DNA from: Pseudanabaena sp. ABRG5-3
GTDB lineage: Bacteria; Cyanobacteriota; Cyanobacteriia; Pseudanabaenales; Pseudanabaenaceae
NCBI RefSeq assembly: GCF_003967015.1
Contig: NZ_AP017560.1
Location: 558,001-622,000, forward strand
Direction: 5' to 3'
DNA length: 64,000 nucleotides
Translations under genes and position numbers: made by a program
Shown here: one piece after another, positions 1-8,780 of the stretch
Numbering within the stretch: the stretch's first letter is position 1
Layout: every line of letters starts with the position of its first letter
Notes under the pieces: generated by a model
What the model was told of the DNA's origin: nothing
The model's input: only the letters and a program-made list of their open reading frames with translations
Database searches by the model: none

Positions 1-392
1 TCAATCCTTTTATCAATATCAACGTCAGTCATCCCCAAACATATTAAGCCCATACGAATGTTTTCACGCCCTGTATAATCTGGCTGAAAGCCTGTACCAA
101 GCTCAAGAATTGCCGACACCTTACCATTGATCTCAATTTCACCAGAGGTCTTGTCTAGAGTGCCTGCCAAAATCTTAAGAATCGTGCTTTTCCCTGCTCC
201 ATTTGGACCAATAATACCAACAACTTCCCCTCTCTTTATTTCAAATGAGATATTCTTCAAAGCCCAAAATTCTTGATGTCGCTGCTTTCCAGTTATAAGC
301 TCTAATAACATGTCAGAGGGCTTAGAATAAACTTTGTACATCTTTGAAAGATTAGTCACCTTAATGGCAACTTCTGATGATGCATTCGTCAT
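1..392 (-). CDS. Polysaccharide ABC exporter ATP-binding protein, Wzt/TagH/KpsT type (partial, C-terminus outside window)
   Basis: This is the nucleotide-binding subunit of an ABC-2 exporter for a lipid-linked or capsular polysaccharide. About 130 N-terminal residues are visible. The Walker A motif GPNGAGKST lies at residues 62-70, preceded by the [15 protein letters not shown] segment typical of Wzt/TagH proteins. The Q-loop region follows, with a [14 protein letters not shown] stretch. The ABC signature and Walker B would lie beyond base 1. The ATG at 392-390 overlaps the TGA of the permease gene in an ATGA arrangement, so the two are translationally coupled and should form one transporter. 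Whether a C-terminal carbohydrate-binding domain exists cannot be seen. Confidence 0.9.
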   Translation of the reverse strand, partial: MTNASSEVAIKVTNLSKMYKVYSKPSDMLLELITGKQRHQEFWALKNISFEIKRGEVVGIIGPNGAGKSTILKILAGTLDKTSGEIEINGKVSAILELGTGFQPDYTGRENIRMGLICLGMTDVDIDKRI

Positions 393-1225
393 AGTACATT
401 TCCAAACATGACTTTTAAACGATTAAATAGTCTATAGCCCAGCGCAAAAACAAGGTGGCTGATTACAATATATACGACCCATGACCATGGATGCACAAAC
501 CTACCAAAATAGAGAGCATCTTGATAGCACCAAGTCATGTAACTAAATGGATTAAAATACAAAAACACTCTAAATAGTTCAGGAACCTGTTCGGGAAGAT
601 AAAAAATTGGCATGATGTAAATCCCCACAACAGTAAATACTTGCACAATATCTTTGATGTCGCGGAAATAAGTACCGATCGCAGCCAAAATATAAGACAC
701 ACCTGCCATGCCAATCATTTGCACAAATACTAGCAAGGGCAAAAGTGCATAGGTAATAGGTAAGGTGGTATGCGTTGCCAAGACATATACAATCAAAATC
801 GCAAAAAATATCCCTTGGGTAATCATCGATGCCAATACACTCTTTATTGGCAAAATCTCAATCGGGAAAACGACTTGTTTGACTAGGCTGGCATTACTTG
901 TAATTACTGTGCTTGCTTTAGACATGCTCTCTTGCACAGCCATCCAAGGTATTAATCCTGAAAGTAAATAGGTTGTGTAATCAAGTGGCATTTCTCTTGT
1001 ACCGCCGATTTTGATTTTGAACACAATGACGAAAACAAAAATGTAAACGCCAATTAAAACTAGTGGATGTATTACTGCCCAAAATAATCCAAAAAATTGC
1101 CCCTGATAGCGATCAGTAATTTCTCGCTTTGCCATCTCCCATGTCAAAGTCTTATAAGTAGTCAGAAGCCTAAAAACTTCCCGAAATGGTTGGAGATTTC
1201 CTGTAAATAGCGATCGCATAATCAT
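389..1225 (-). CDS. Polysaccharide ABC exporter permease, Wzm/TagG/KpsM type
   Basis: This 278-residue inner-membrane protein has about six hydrophobic segments and the ABC2_membrane pattern ([23 protein letters not shown] near the N-terminus, then a YFRDIKDI cytoplasmic loop). The length is normal for TagG/Wzm proteins. It should form the channel that moves a glycan on an undecaprenyl or lipid carrier across the plasma membrane, powered by the ATPase encoded immediately downstream. Its start overlaps the end of the upstream asparagine synthase-like gene by four bases (ATGA), and its own stop overlaps the ATPase start in the same way. An M at residue 3 is an alternative start. Confidence 0.9.
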   Translation of the reverse strand: MIMRSLFTGNLQPFREVFRLLTTYKTLTWEMAKREITDRYQGQFFGLFWAVIHPLVLIGVYIFVFVIVFKIKIGGTREMPLDYTTYLLSGLIPWMAVQESMSKASTVITSNASLVKQVVFPIEILPIKSVLASMITQGIFFAILIVYVLATHTTLPITYALLPLLVFVQMIGMAGVSYILAAIGTYFRDIKDIVQVFTVVGIYIMPIFYLPEQVPELFRVFLYFNPFSYMTWCYQDALYFGRFVHPWSWVVYIVISHLVFALGYRLFNRLKVMFGNVL

Positions 1226-3099
1226 CCTAAAAATTGCTCACACCAACTTTCTAAATTTAGTAAAGACCAAATCAAGAGACGGCGGTTTTGCTTGCCATCA
1301 AGATGCTGATCGATTAATGATTGTACAGACTTGTGATCTAAAAAATTATAAATCTCGGCTTTAGGATTACACAATCTCCGTCTGACATAATCTATGCTAT
1401 CTCCTTTAAACCAACTAGCATCAGGTGCAGAAAAGCCTTGCTTTTCTCTATCTGTAACGCTATTAGGTATATATTTTGATATTACTTTTCTTAGCAATAA
1501 CTTTCCATCTTTAGTTCTTTGAAAATATTTAGCAGTTTTATTACCAAGATCATTTTCATTAAGTTGAACTACTTCTGTAAGATTACCAAGTTTCAAATTA
1601 ACAGGCATTCTCATAGCAAAATCAACCAAATCATTATCTAAAAAAGGCACCCTAGTTTCAAGTGAGTGCGCCATGCTTAGTTTATCTTCTATTGTTAGCA
1701 AGCCATGGAGAAAAGTTTTGGCTTCAAAATAGAGAGAACAGTTGACATAGTCTTCGGGACGAGTAAGCTGTTCTCTAGGTTGGCAAAAAACACCCTTGAA
1801 AATATCTTTAGTAGAAATATGCTTAACATTATCCCAAATTGGAGCAAGAACTGATTGGGTTTCACCATTCACTAAAAGACGTTGCCAAAACCCGTAGTAT
1901 TTATCGATGTAATGTTCAAAATCATCATTAACTACTGCCCGATAGTAACGCCAAGGATAGCCAGCAAATAATTCATCACCGCCTGTACCAGCAAGGACAA
2001 CTTTAACAAATTTGCTTGCTAACTGTGCTACATAAAAGTTGGGATAACTCTGACCAACCCTTGGTTCTTCTAAATGCCATGCAAGCCTTGGCATTACTCG
2101 CTCCATGTCACCTGCTTTGAGAACCATTTCATAGTGTTCTGTCTTAAATAAGTAAGACATGTACTCTGCTGACTCTCTCTCATCATAGTTAACTTCAATA
2201 CCTGTAGCTGAATTGAGATCAAATCCGCAGGTGAAAGACTTTAAGTAGGGTAATTGTTGAGCAGCGATCGCTGTGATTGAACCACTGTCCATCCCACCAC
2301 TAAGATATGCACCCAACTCCACATCACTTACTAGCTGTCGATTAACTGATTGACGGAATAAACGATCAAGTTCTTCAATATATTCCATCTCATTTTTAGG
2401 ATTATCGGGTTCAATAAAGTGATAATCCCAATATTGATTGACTTTTAATCGTCTGCCTGACTCTCTTGATAACAACATTGATGTGCCAGGTGGCATTAGT
2501 TTGACATCTTGAAATAGGGTGCTGTCAGTAAAGAAATTTTGAAATGTAAGATATTCTAGTAATGCAGCTTGGTCAATGCTGGTACGATAGTTGGGGTTCG
2601 CTAAAATCGCTTTAATCTCAGAACCAAAAATAAATCTATTGCCTTGTGTCGTGTAGTATAAAGGCTTGATTCCATATCGATCGCGGGCAAGGAATACCTC
2701 TTGATTGTAGCGATCAAAAATTGCAAAAGCAAACATGCCATTAAGTCGATGAAGACATTTTTCGCCCCATGTTGCATAGGCATAAAGTAGTACTTCTGTA
2801 TCCGTATGTGAATGGAAGTGACAACCAAGAGACTCTAGTTCAACCCTTAATTCATTAAAGTTATATATCTCGCCATTAAAACTGATTACAAATCTTCCAC
2901 TAGCGGTAGACATTGGTTGATGACCCGCAGGGGACAAATCAATAATTGCTAAACGGCGATGTCCCAAACCTACGCAGCCTTCAATAAACTGACCTTCACC
3001 ATCAGGTCCACGATGAGCGATCGCATCAGTCATTTTTTTTAAAATGACCGAAGAAGCTGGCTCACCATCAAAATGAAAAACTCCCGCAATTCCACACAT
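1222..3099 (-). CDS. asnB: Asparagine synthase (glutamine-hydrolysing)-like amidotransferase, first copy
   Basis: This 625-residue protein has an N-terminal class II glutaminase domain. Cys2 of MCGIAGVF is the expected nucleophile, which fixes the start. The ATP-pyrophosphatase synthetase domain follows, with SGGMDS at residues 267-272. The family transfers glutamine-derived ammonia to an AMP-activated carboxylate. The gene lies in an exporter and sugar cluster, between a transglutaminase-like gene 51 bp upstream and the exporter permease it overlaps by four bases. I therefore infer that the substrate is more likely a uronic acid sugar or polymer than free aspartate, as with WbpS and WbtH of other surface-glycan clusters. 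Ordinary asparagine synthesis cannot be excluded. A second, divergent copy starts at 10192. Confidence 0.88.
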   Translation of the reverse strand: MCGIAGVFHFDGEPASSVILKKMTDAIAHRGPDGEGQFIEGCVGLGHRRLAIIDLSPAGHQPMSTASGRFVISFNGEIYNFNELRVELESLGCHFHSHTDTEVLLYAYATWGEKCLHRLNGMFAFAIFDRYNQEVFLARDRYGIKPLYYTTQGNRFIFGSEIKAILANPNYRTSIDQAALLEYLTFQNFFTDSTLFQDVKLMPPGTSMLLSRESGRRLKVNQYWDYHFIEPDNPKNEMEYIEELDRLFRQSVNRQLVSDVELGAYLSGGMDSGSITAIAAQQLPYLKSFTCGFDLNSATGIEVNYDERESAEYMSYLFKTEHYEMVLKAGDMERVMPRLAWHLEEPRVGQSYPNFYVAQLASKFVKVVLAGTGGDELFAGYPWRYYRAVVNDDFEHYIDKYYGFWQRLLVNGETQSVLAPIWDNVKHISTKDIFKGVFCQPREQLTRPEDYVNCSLYFEAKTFLHGLLTIEDKLSMAHSLETRVPFLDNDLVDFAMRMPVNLKLGNLTEVVQLNENDLGNKTAKYFQRTKDGKLLLRKVISKYIPNSVTDREKQGFSAPDASWFKGDSIDYVRRRLCNPKAEIYNFLDHKSVQSLIDQHLDGKQNRRLLIWSLLNLESWCEQFLG

Positions 3100-3150
3100 T
3101 AGTTTTTTGCTGCTCTAACAACAATTTAGTTTTGATTGAATGTACATACA

Positions 3151-4494
3151 TTAGACTTGTATCTTAAGTTCTTGAGATGGTGTGTATATCACTCTTCCAA
3201 CTGACTCTCCATGAGCATCATAGGGCATAATGGTGACGTAATAGTTGCCAGACTCATTAAGAGTAATGCTTATATTCTCTTGTGGAGTTTTAACAAAAGC
3301 TATCTCATGAGGGGGCTCTTGATAAAGTAGTTCTAGCATTTGTGGCTTCCAGTTCAGATGATCATTGTTATAAAAACGCTTTAATTTTTTAGAGCTATTA
3401 TCCCGCGCATAGTTCCATCCTCTTGTCTGTTTTGAAACATACACTTTATAACCAAGAAGATCATTGTCTATATCTTGAGCTGCAAACCATTCAAGATTTA
3501 ATATGTTTTTGCCATCAGTATCAGCCGAAATCCAAATTTCTTTAAAATCGACACTCCCAGGTACATAAAATTCTTTAATATGACCTATTTTTCGCCGTTT
3601 ATCAACAACTGGCTGGTAGAAGTTCCAACCATAAAATTTATTTTGTTCTTCCTCCTCATTTGCAATCTTGTTATAATATAAAGATAGTGATAAATCATAG
3701 TCAAAATAGAAATAAGAAGTGTAAGGATATGAAGTATGTCCCCTACTGGGAAGGCTAACTATTGATTCATAGTTATTAGGAATTGTGTCAGCTAGATATG
3801 GATTATGGCTCAGCTCAACAAATGAGGGAATATTCCCTTGAGAGTCGTATATCATTTTGTCTCCTCCTAAAAGATCTGCATCAAAAAAGTGCCATGAGTT
3901 GTCATAGAAAATCTCAGCAAGTACATGATTTTTAGCCTGTATTAATCTTCCCCTTATTCCAGCTGATGCGAATAAATCAATAGCAACTCTCGAAACCTGA
4001 CCACACCTCATTTCTGATAGTTCTAATAAAACTAATGGATCAAAAACTGAGCTTTTATCAGGATATATTGGCTGAATCAAATTATGAAAAGAGCTCTTTT
4101 GCAAAAAACTCAATATACGTAAGTGCTTTTCTTTATTGTTTTTAGCCCCATTTGTGATTGTATCAAAAATATGTGCCAGAGCTTTACGGCGATTAACTCC
4201 TAATAAAGATTCTTCTGTCTTTGCTAAACGCACAAAATCATAGTCATAGGTTATATCTATATTTTTCAAGGACTTCCCAATCCTTAAAGGCGAATATTTC
4301 TGATTTCCAAAATCAGAACCATTATGTTCATATCGATAAATGTTTAGTTCTTTAATAAATGCTTCAGTCTTAATATCATCCCTTAATTTTGAATACTCCA
4401 ATTTATCTAATTTAACAACTGAGATATAACCTGAGCTAATAGTGATTAGAAAGAATGTCAGAATAGATAATATTAAAACTTTTACTCTTTGCAT
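3151..4494 (-). CDS. Membrane-anchored transglutaminase-like superfamily protein
   Basis: This protein of about 447 residues begins with a hydrophobic signal or anchor helix (residues about 4-22). A papain-like transglutaminase fold segment follows, with a visible Cys-His-Asp triad: Cys164 in MRCGQVSR, His190 in KNHVLAEIF and Asp205 in WHFFDAD. The C-terminal part looks beta-rich, perhaps fibronectin-like, and ends with a YYVTIMPYDAHGESVG-type strand pattern. The reading frame is open from a TTG at 4521, but the ATG at 4494 directly precedes the hydrophobic helix and is preferred. No strong ribosome site is seen for either. It is probably the first gene of an operon with the amidotransferase and the ABC exporter. 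The triad allows peptidase, amidase or acyl-transfer chemistry outside the membrane. The real substrate is unknown. Confidence 0.7.
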   Translation of the reverse strand: MQRVKVLILSILTFFLITISSGYISVVKLDKLEYSKLRDDIKTEAFIKELNIYRYEHNGSDFGNQKYSPLRIGKSLKNIDITYDYDFVRLAKTEESLLGVNRRKALAHIFDTITNGAKNNKEKHLRILSFLQKSSFHNLIQPIYPDKSSVFDPLVLLELSEMRCGQVSRVAIDLFASAGIRGRLIQAKNHVLAEIFYDNSWHFFDADLLGGDKMIYDSQGNIPSFVELSHNPYLADTIPNNYESIVSLPSRGHTSYPYTSYFYFDYDLSLSLYYNKIANEEEEQNKFYGWNFYQPVVDKRRKIGHIKEFYVPGSVDFKEIWISADTDGKNILNLEWFAAQDIDNDLLGYKVYVSKQTRGWNYARDNSSKKLKRFYNNDHLNWKPQMLELLYQEPPHEIAFVKTPQENISITLNESGNYYVTIMPYDAHGESVGRVIYTPSQELKIQV

Positions 4495-4570
4495 GAGAAA
4501 GAAAAATTTTACTATAAGCAAGTACTTAAGTTGATTTCATTAAAATAAATATATGGAAAAGCTCTACTTT

Positions 4571-4617
4571 TATAGCTTATATCAATCTAGTGAAGTACAG
4601 GATTGATATAAGCTATA
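4571..4617. repeat. Perfect inverted repeat with TATAGC ends
   Basis: The 17-base left arm (4571-4587, starting TATAGCTTAT) is exactly complementary to the right arm (4601-4617, ending AAGCTATA), around a 13-base loop. The termini match those of the larger TATAGC-ended elements elsewhere in the window. It may be a minimal member of that family or an RNA hairpin in the leader of the transglutaminase-like operon. Confidence 0.75.
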
Positions 4618-4736
4618 TGTTGTTTATTTGACATTGTTCTACTAGGTGCACAGTCTGCGAAAAATACATATTAGCCGAAGAAAAAAGACGCAAGTGCGCC
4701 AATCACGCTTTAACTTTCCATGGTCTAGATGACAAA

Positions 4737-4783
4737 GTAAAAAGATGGAAAGTGATGCTTTGAATTACTTTCCATCTTTTTAC
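4737..4783 (-). terminator. Candidate terminator hairpin after the epimerase gene
   Basis: Perfect 17-base arms (4737-4753 and 4767-4783) enclose a 13-base loop. The hairpin lies 130 bases past the epimerase stop. The descending arm on the minus strand ends in CTTTTTAC, a weak T-rich tract, so intrinsic termination is possible but not strong. Confidence 0.45.
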
Positions 4784-4912
4784 AAATCTTTAATCCTAGT
4801 AGGTAAATTACCTAACGCTCTTCTGTTGTAGTGTTGTGAGTATATTTTGTCAGAAAATGATTTAGAATACCTCGTCTGAAGTATCTTAATCATCCATTTG
4901 TCACTAGTTTAG

Positions 4913-5923
4913 TTAATTAATACCAGCAGCCAATCGACGCATTTCTACATCTGCTTTGTGAGTATTACGCCATTCGATTAGATTTTTAATTCCTTCGCGT
5001 AAGTTAGCCTTAGCAGTAAAATCAATCTCTGCCGTCGCTTTTTTGGGACAACCAACACGATTTTTGACAAATGTTGTACCACCTGGTTCGTAATGGATTT
5101 TGAGATCAGAACCTGTGACTTCCAAAATCATTTCTGCAAGTTCTTTAATTGTGGTTTTGACACCCGTACCAACATTGTAAAAAGAATCTGTAGTGTCAGC
5201 TTTCATTGCACAAATATTTGCGGCTGCACAATCACCAACATATATAAAGTCATAGGCTTGAGACCCATCACCATATACAACAGGTGGTAAACCCTTATCT
5301 AGACGGTCTAGGATTTTCATGATTACAGCGATATATGTGCCTTTATAGTCTTGTCGAGGACCATATACGTTCATGTACCGTAGACCGACATAGTCAAAAT
5401 GCTTGTCAGTTCCTTTATATCGGTAATAAAGAGAACGGCACATATGTTCTCCTGCAATCTTGGTGGCTCCATAAAAATTATTATTGTTATATGGATGCTC
5501 TTCAGTAATTGGTTCTTCTAGGGCATCACCATAAACTGAAGCAGATGAGGAATAAACTAGCTTCTTGACTCCATTGTTAATGCAGGCTTCAAGTACATTA
5601 AATGTACCACCAATATTTACTTCAAAAGCCGAACGAGGAAAGTCATAGCAATGTAATAACCAGAGTGCAGCAAAATGAAACACCCCATCAATGTCTTTCA
5701 TTGCTGCATCTAAAATGTCCCGATGCATTAACTCTCCACCAAATGGGAAAATATTAACTCGTGGATCTTTGAGTGCCTCAGCTAGATTTTCTCGACTACC
5801 ACGGCTGAGATTGTCATAAACACGAATCTCTGCTACGTCTTCTTGCAGAAGTTGATCAACAGCATGGGATCCAATGAAACCTGCTCCACCAATAACAAGA
5901 AAACGCTTACCTTTTAAATCCAT
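4913..5923 (-). CDS. NAD-dependent nucleotide-sugar epimerase/dehydratase (extended SDR)
   Basis: This 336-residue Rossmann-fold enzyme has the NAD-binding GGAGFIGS motif at residues 12-19. The extended-SDR catalytic pair is Tyr151 and Lys155 in FYGATK, preceded by the SSSASVYG strand. The family includes UDP-glucose 4-epimerase, UDP-glucuronate epimerase and dTDP-glucose dehydratase. The sequence alone does not fix the substrate. It lies 81 bp downstream of the wbpE-like aminotransferase on the same strand, so it probably acts on a sugar of the same surface polysaccharide. Confidence 0.85.
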   Translation of the reverse strand: MDLKGKRFLVIGGAGFIGSHAVDQLLQEDVAEIRVYDNLSRGSRENLAEALKDPRVNIFPFGGELMHRDILDAAMKDIDGVFHFAALWLLHCYDFPRSAFEVNIGGTFNVLEACINNGVKKLVYSSSASVYGDALEEPITEEHPYNNNNFYGATKIAGEHMCRSLYYRYKGTDKHFDYVGLRYMNVYGPRQDYKGTYIAVIMKILDRLDKGLPPVVYGDGSQAYDFIYVGDCAAANICAMKADTTDSFYNVGTGVKTTIKELAEMILEVTGSDLKIHYEPGGTTFVKNRVGCPKKATAEIDFTAKANLREGIKNLIEWRNTHKADVEMRRLAAGIN

Positions 5924-6004
5924 TCCCTGATTCCTTGACTAAATCCTATAAATTTAATTGATTGAGACTTAATTAGATTAACTATTAAGTCAGGCTTGCC
6001 AAAA

Positions 6005-7168
6005 CTATTTCAAAATGCTTTCTTTGAGGCATCCTACCACTTTCTCGACAGTTACTTTATCTAGTTCTGGCCAAATTGGCAAGCTTAATACCTGTGTACC
6101 GAGTTCGTCACTGATAGGATTAGGCGGATACTTACCTGCATATATAGGGAGTTGATCTTGAGGAATGGGGTAATAGATCATGGTGCTAATACCTTGTGCT
6201 GCAAGTGTACTGGCAATTTTGTCCCGATCGCCTTTGAGAATCCGAATTGTATATTGATGGAATACATGCCCAGTTACTACTTCGGGGGCAACTACTTCAG
6301 GGATATCTGCTAGCAGTTGGGTGTATAGACTGGCGACACGGCGGCGACCTGCGTTCCACTCATCTATGTGGGGCAGTTTGACCCGAAGGATGGCGGCTTG
6401 TAGGGTGTCGAGACGTGAGTTATAGCCAATTATCTCATTGTGATATTTTTTCTTAGCGCCATGAACGCGGAGCATTCTAGCAAGATCAGCGATCGCATCA
6501 TCATTGGTAGCGATGAGTCCCCCATCTCCGTAAGCCCCAAGATTTTTAGAAGGGAAGAAGGAATATGCGCCGACATCACCTATTGTTCCTGTCATTTTGC
6601 CTGTAATTTCTGCGCGGATCGAGTCACTACAGGAGGTCTCACAACCTGAGCAGGAACCTGCATAACGAGCACCAAAGGATTGGGCACAGTCTTCAATTAC
6701 TTTCAATCCATGAGCTTGGGCAATCTCTATAATTTGCGTCATTGCCGCAGGATTGCCATAAAGATGCACAGGCATAATTGCCTTAGTTCGATCTGTGATT
6801 TTGTCCTTGATTTTGGCAGGATCAATGTTAAAAGTCTTAGGATCAATATCAACAAAAATGGGTGTTGCGCCAACACTACTAATTGACTCCGCCGTAGCAA
6901 AGAAGGAAAAAGGCGTGGTAATCACTTCATCGCCAGCGCCAATACCGAGCGATCGCAAGCCAATCACCAGAGCGTCTGTTCCAGAGTTAACGGCGATCGC
7001 ATGTTTAACACCTAAATAAGTCGCTACCTCTTGCTCAAACTGTTTGACATCGGGACCCATGATAAATTGACCTGATTCCAATACTCGATCAATTGCCGCA
7101 TAAATTTCAGATTTGAGGCTTTGGTACTGGGGAGAGAGGTCGAGAATTGGTACTTTTGAATCGCTCAT
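6005..7168 (-). CDS. wbpE: DegT/DnrJ/EryC1 sugar aminotransferase, WbpE-like
   Basis: This 387-residue PLP-dependent enzyme of the sugar aminotransferase family is expected to aminate the 3-keto form of UDP-GlcNAc uronic acid, using glutamate as donor. The PLP lysine is Lys208 in FFPSKNLGAYGDGG. The N-terminal VPILDLSPQYQSLK and the VNSGTDAL motif are typical of WbpE/DegT. An unusual insertion of about 20 residues with three cysteines (SCSGCETSC onward, residues about 168-188) sits between the GARYAG segment and GTIGDVGAYS. The gene overlaps wbpD by four bases, and its neighbours supply the other steps of the pathway. Confidence 0.85.
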   Translation of the reverse strand: MSDSKVPILDLSPQYQSLKSEIYAAIDRVLESGQFIMGPDVKQFEQEVATYLGVKHAIAVNSGTDALVIGLRSLGIGAGDEVITTPFSFFATAESISSVGATPIFVDIDPKTFNIDPAKIKDKITDRTKAIMPVHLYGNPAAMTQIIEIAQAHGLKVIEDCAQSFGARYAGSCSGCETSCSDSIRAEITGKMTGTIGDVGAYSFFPSKNLGAYGDGGLIATNDDAIADLARMLRVHGAKKKYHNEIIGYNSRLDTLQAAILRVKLPHIDEWNAGRRRVASLYTQLLADIPEVVAPEVVTGHVFHQYTIRILKGDRDKIASTLAAQGISTMIYYPIPQDQLPIYAGKYPPNPISDELGTQVLSLPIWPELDKVTVEKVVGCLKESILK

Positions 7169-7791
7169 GCTAATTTTTTGACTTCTATATCTGATATTTT
7201 TTGGTATTTGTCACCGATTGAGTCTACTGCATATCCTTTAGCATCAAATTCAAGGACATCGCCGTAGGCGCTCATCCAGCCAATGATTTTTGCGGGAACT
7301 CCTGCAACCATGGCATAGGCGGGAACGTCTTTAGTAACTACTGCACCTGCGGCAACAAAGGCGCGTTCATTTAAGGTGATGCCGCAGATAATCGTAGCAT
7401 TTGCACCGATACTCGATCCATGTTTGATTCTTGTTGTGGCATAGTCCGCACTAGTGTTGCGAGGATATTCACAGCGTGGAGTTTTTACGTTGGTAAACAC
7501 CATGCTAGGTCCGCAAAACACATAGTCTTCTAAAATTACGCCTTCATAGAGCGATACATTGTTTTGGATTTTGCAGCGATCGCCAATAATCACGTTATCA
7601 GCGACAAATACATTTTGGGCGAGGATGCAGTTATTGCCGATTTTGGCTTTGCCCATAATGTGGGAGAAATGCCAGATTTTTGTCCCTGTACCAATATTTG
7701 CACCTGCATCCACATAGGCTGACTCATGGGCAAAATAATCGGGACTTGAGTTGGGACTTGGGGATGACTTAGCAGAATTGATCTCAGCCAT
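7165..7791 (-). CDS. wbpD: Sugar O/N-acetyltransferase with left-handed beta-helix, WbpD-like
   Basis: This 208-residue protein is built mainly of hexapeptide repeats of the left-handed parallel beta-helix acetyltransferases (for example IGTGTKIWHFSHI, IGNNCILAQN, IGDRCKIQNNVS). The order of elements and the GVPAKIIGWMS ending match WbpD, which acetylates the 3-amino group of UDP-2-acetamido-3-amino-2,3-dideoxyglucuronate from acetyl-CoA. The N-terminal 18 residues are Ser/Pro-rich and probably disordered. It overlaps wbpB by eight bases and wbpE by four, so all three are likely translated together. Confidence 0.85.
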   Translation of the reverse strand: MAEINSAKSSPSPNSSPDYFAHESAYVDAGANIGTGTKIWHFSHIMGKAKIGNNCILAQNVFVADNVIIGDRCKIQNNVSLYEGVILEDYVFCGPSMVFTNVKTPRCEYPRNTSADYATTRIKHGSSIGANATIICGITLNERAFVAAGAVVTKDVPAYAMVAGVPAKIIGWMSAYGDVLEFDAKGYAVDSIGDKYQKISDIEVKKLA

Positions 7792-8737
7792 ACATTGCCT
7801 CCTGTGCTTTTTCTAAAACTTCCACAACTGCCACACCATTCCAACCATCGGATCGCGGACGCTGGCGCGTGGCAAGACAATCAAGAAAATGTTGGCACTC
7901 AATTTTGAGAGGTTCCGATGCGGCTATTTCTACAATCTCACTACCTTGATCCTGATTGTTTAATTCAGCATCAACAGTTTTGTTGTGAATAGTTACGGTT
8001 TGGGCGACTTCGTCATAGACCAGCATTTGCTTTTCCGCGAGGACAATGGTAGAACGCTGAGATAGGGGGTAATACCAAGAAGTATGGACATGGGCAGTTT
8101 GACCACTTGTAAATTGCAGATCGACATGCACATTATCAGCAATGCCCGACTGTAACATCGCGTGACCATTGGCTTGAACGGTTTGCAATTTGAGACTTTC
8201 TGAAGAATTTCCTAATAAATCTAAAATCACCGAAACATCATGGGGGGCAAAAGACCACCAGACATTTTCTTCACGACGAACTTTACCAAGTTTGACTCTC
8301 TGTGTAGAGACGTGAAAAACTTTACCAGCCTTGCCCGTAGCTAAGTAATCGCGCATCCATGCGATCGCAGGTTGATATAGCAATAAATGTCCCACCATCA
8401 AAATGCGATTTTGGCTGTCTGCATACTCTGCAAGATGCCTAGCCTCTGACGTTTTAAGGGTCATTGGCTTCTCAATAAATACATCCTTGCCTGCCTGCAA
8501 AACCTGTAAGGCAAGTTTGTAATGAGATGGTGCAGGAGTTGCGAGGACGATCGCTGCATCTGTTTCCAATGCTGATTGCAGATCGTTGTAAAGAGTTACA
8601 TCGGGAAAATTAGCTGCTATCCCTGCACGCAGTTCTGGACTCATTTCGGCAACACCCGCCAATGCACCGAGGGCATGAAAATTACGGACAAGATTTTTGC
8701 CCCAACTACCTGCCCCAACCACAATAACTTTTTGCAT
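7784..8737 (-). CDS. wbpB: Gfo/Idh/MocA-family sugar oxidoreductase, WbpB-like
   Basis: This 317-residue NAD(P)-dependent oxidoreductase has the Rossmann motif VVGAGSWGKN near residue 5 and the family signature EKPMTLK near residue 93. In the WbpA-B-E-D pathway this enzyme oxidises C3 of UDP-GlcNAc uronic acid to give the substrate for the aminotransferase. The assignment depends on the neighbours as much as on the sequence, because Gfo/Idh/MocA proteins have many substrates. It lies 43 bp after wbpA and overlaps wbpD. Confidence 0.82.
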   Translation of the reverse strand: MQKVIVVGAGSWGKNLVRNFHALGALAGVAEMSPELRAGIAANFPDVTLYNDLQSALETDAAIVLATPAPSHYKLALQVLQAGKDVFIEKPMTLKTSEARHLAEYADSQNRILMVGHLLLYQPAIAWMRDYLATGKAGKVFHVSTQRVKLGKVRREENVWWSFAPHDVSVILDLLGNSSESLKLQTVQANGHAMLQSGIADNVHVDLQFTSGQTAHVHTSWYYPLSQRSTIVLAEKQMLVYDEVAQTVTIHNKTVDAELNNQDQGSEIVEIAASEPLKIECQHFLDCLATRQRPRSDGWNGVAVVEVLEKAQEAMYG

Positions 8738-8780
8738 AGGTAATTTTTGAGAGTCGTCTCAAGACTTCAGTTTATAAATT

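Larger units (their letters stand above)
4495..4912. other. Intergenic region with two perfect hairpins
   Basis: No gene was recognised in this gap of about 418 bases between the epimerase and transglutaminase-like genes, both on the minus strand. It contains two hairpins of identical geometry (17-base arms, 13-base loop) at 4571-4617 and 4737-4783. It should also hold the promoter of the transglutaminase-like operon. I could not assign a convincing -10/-35 pair. Confidence 0.6.

Noticed and set aside
4495-4521. N-terminal extension of the transglutaminase-like gene from a TTG
   Set aside because: ATG 4494 lies directly before the signal helix, and no ribosome site supports the TTG.
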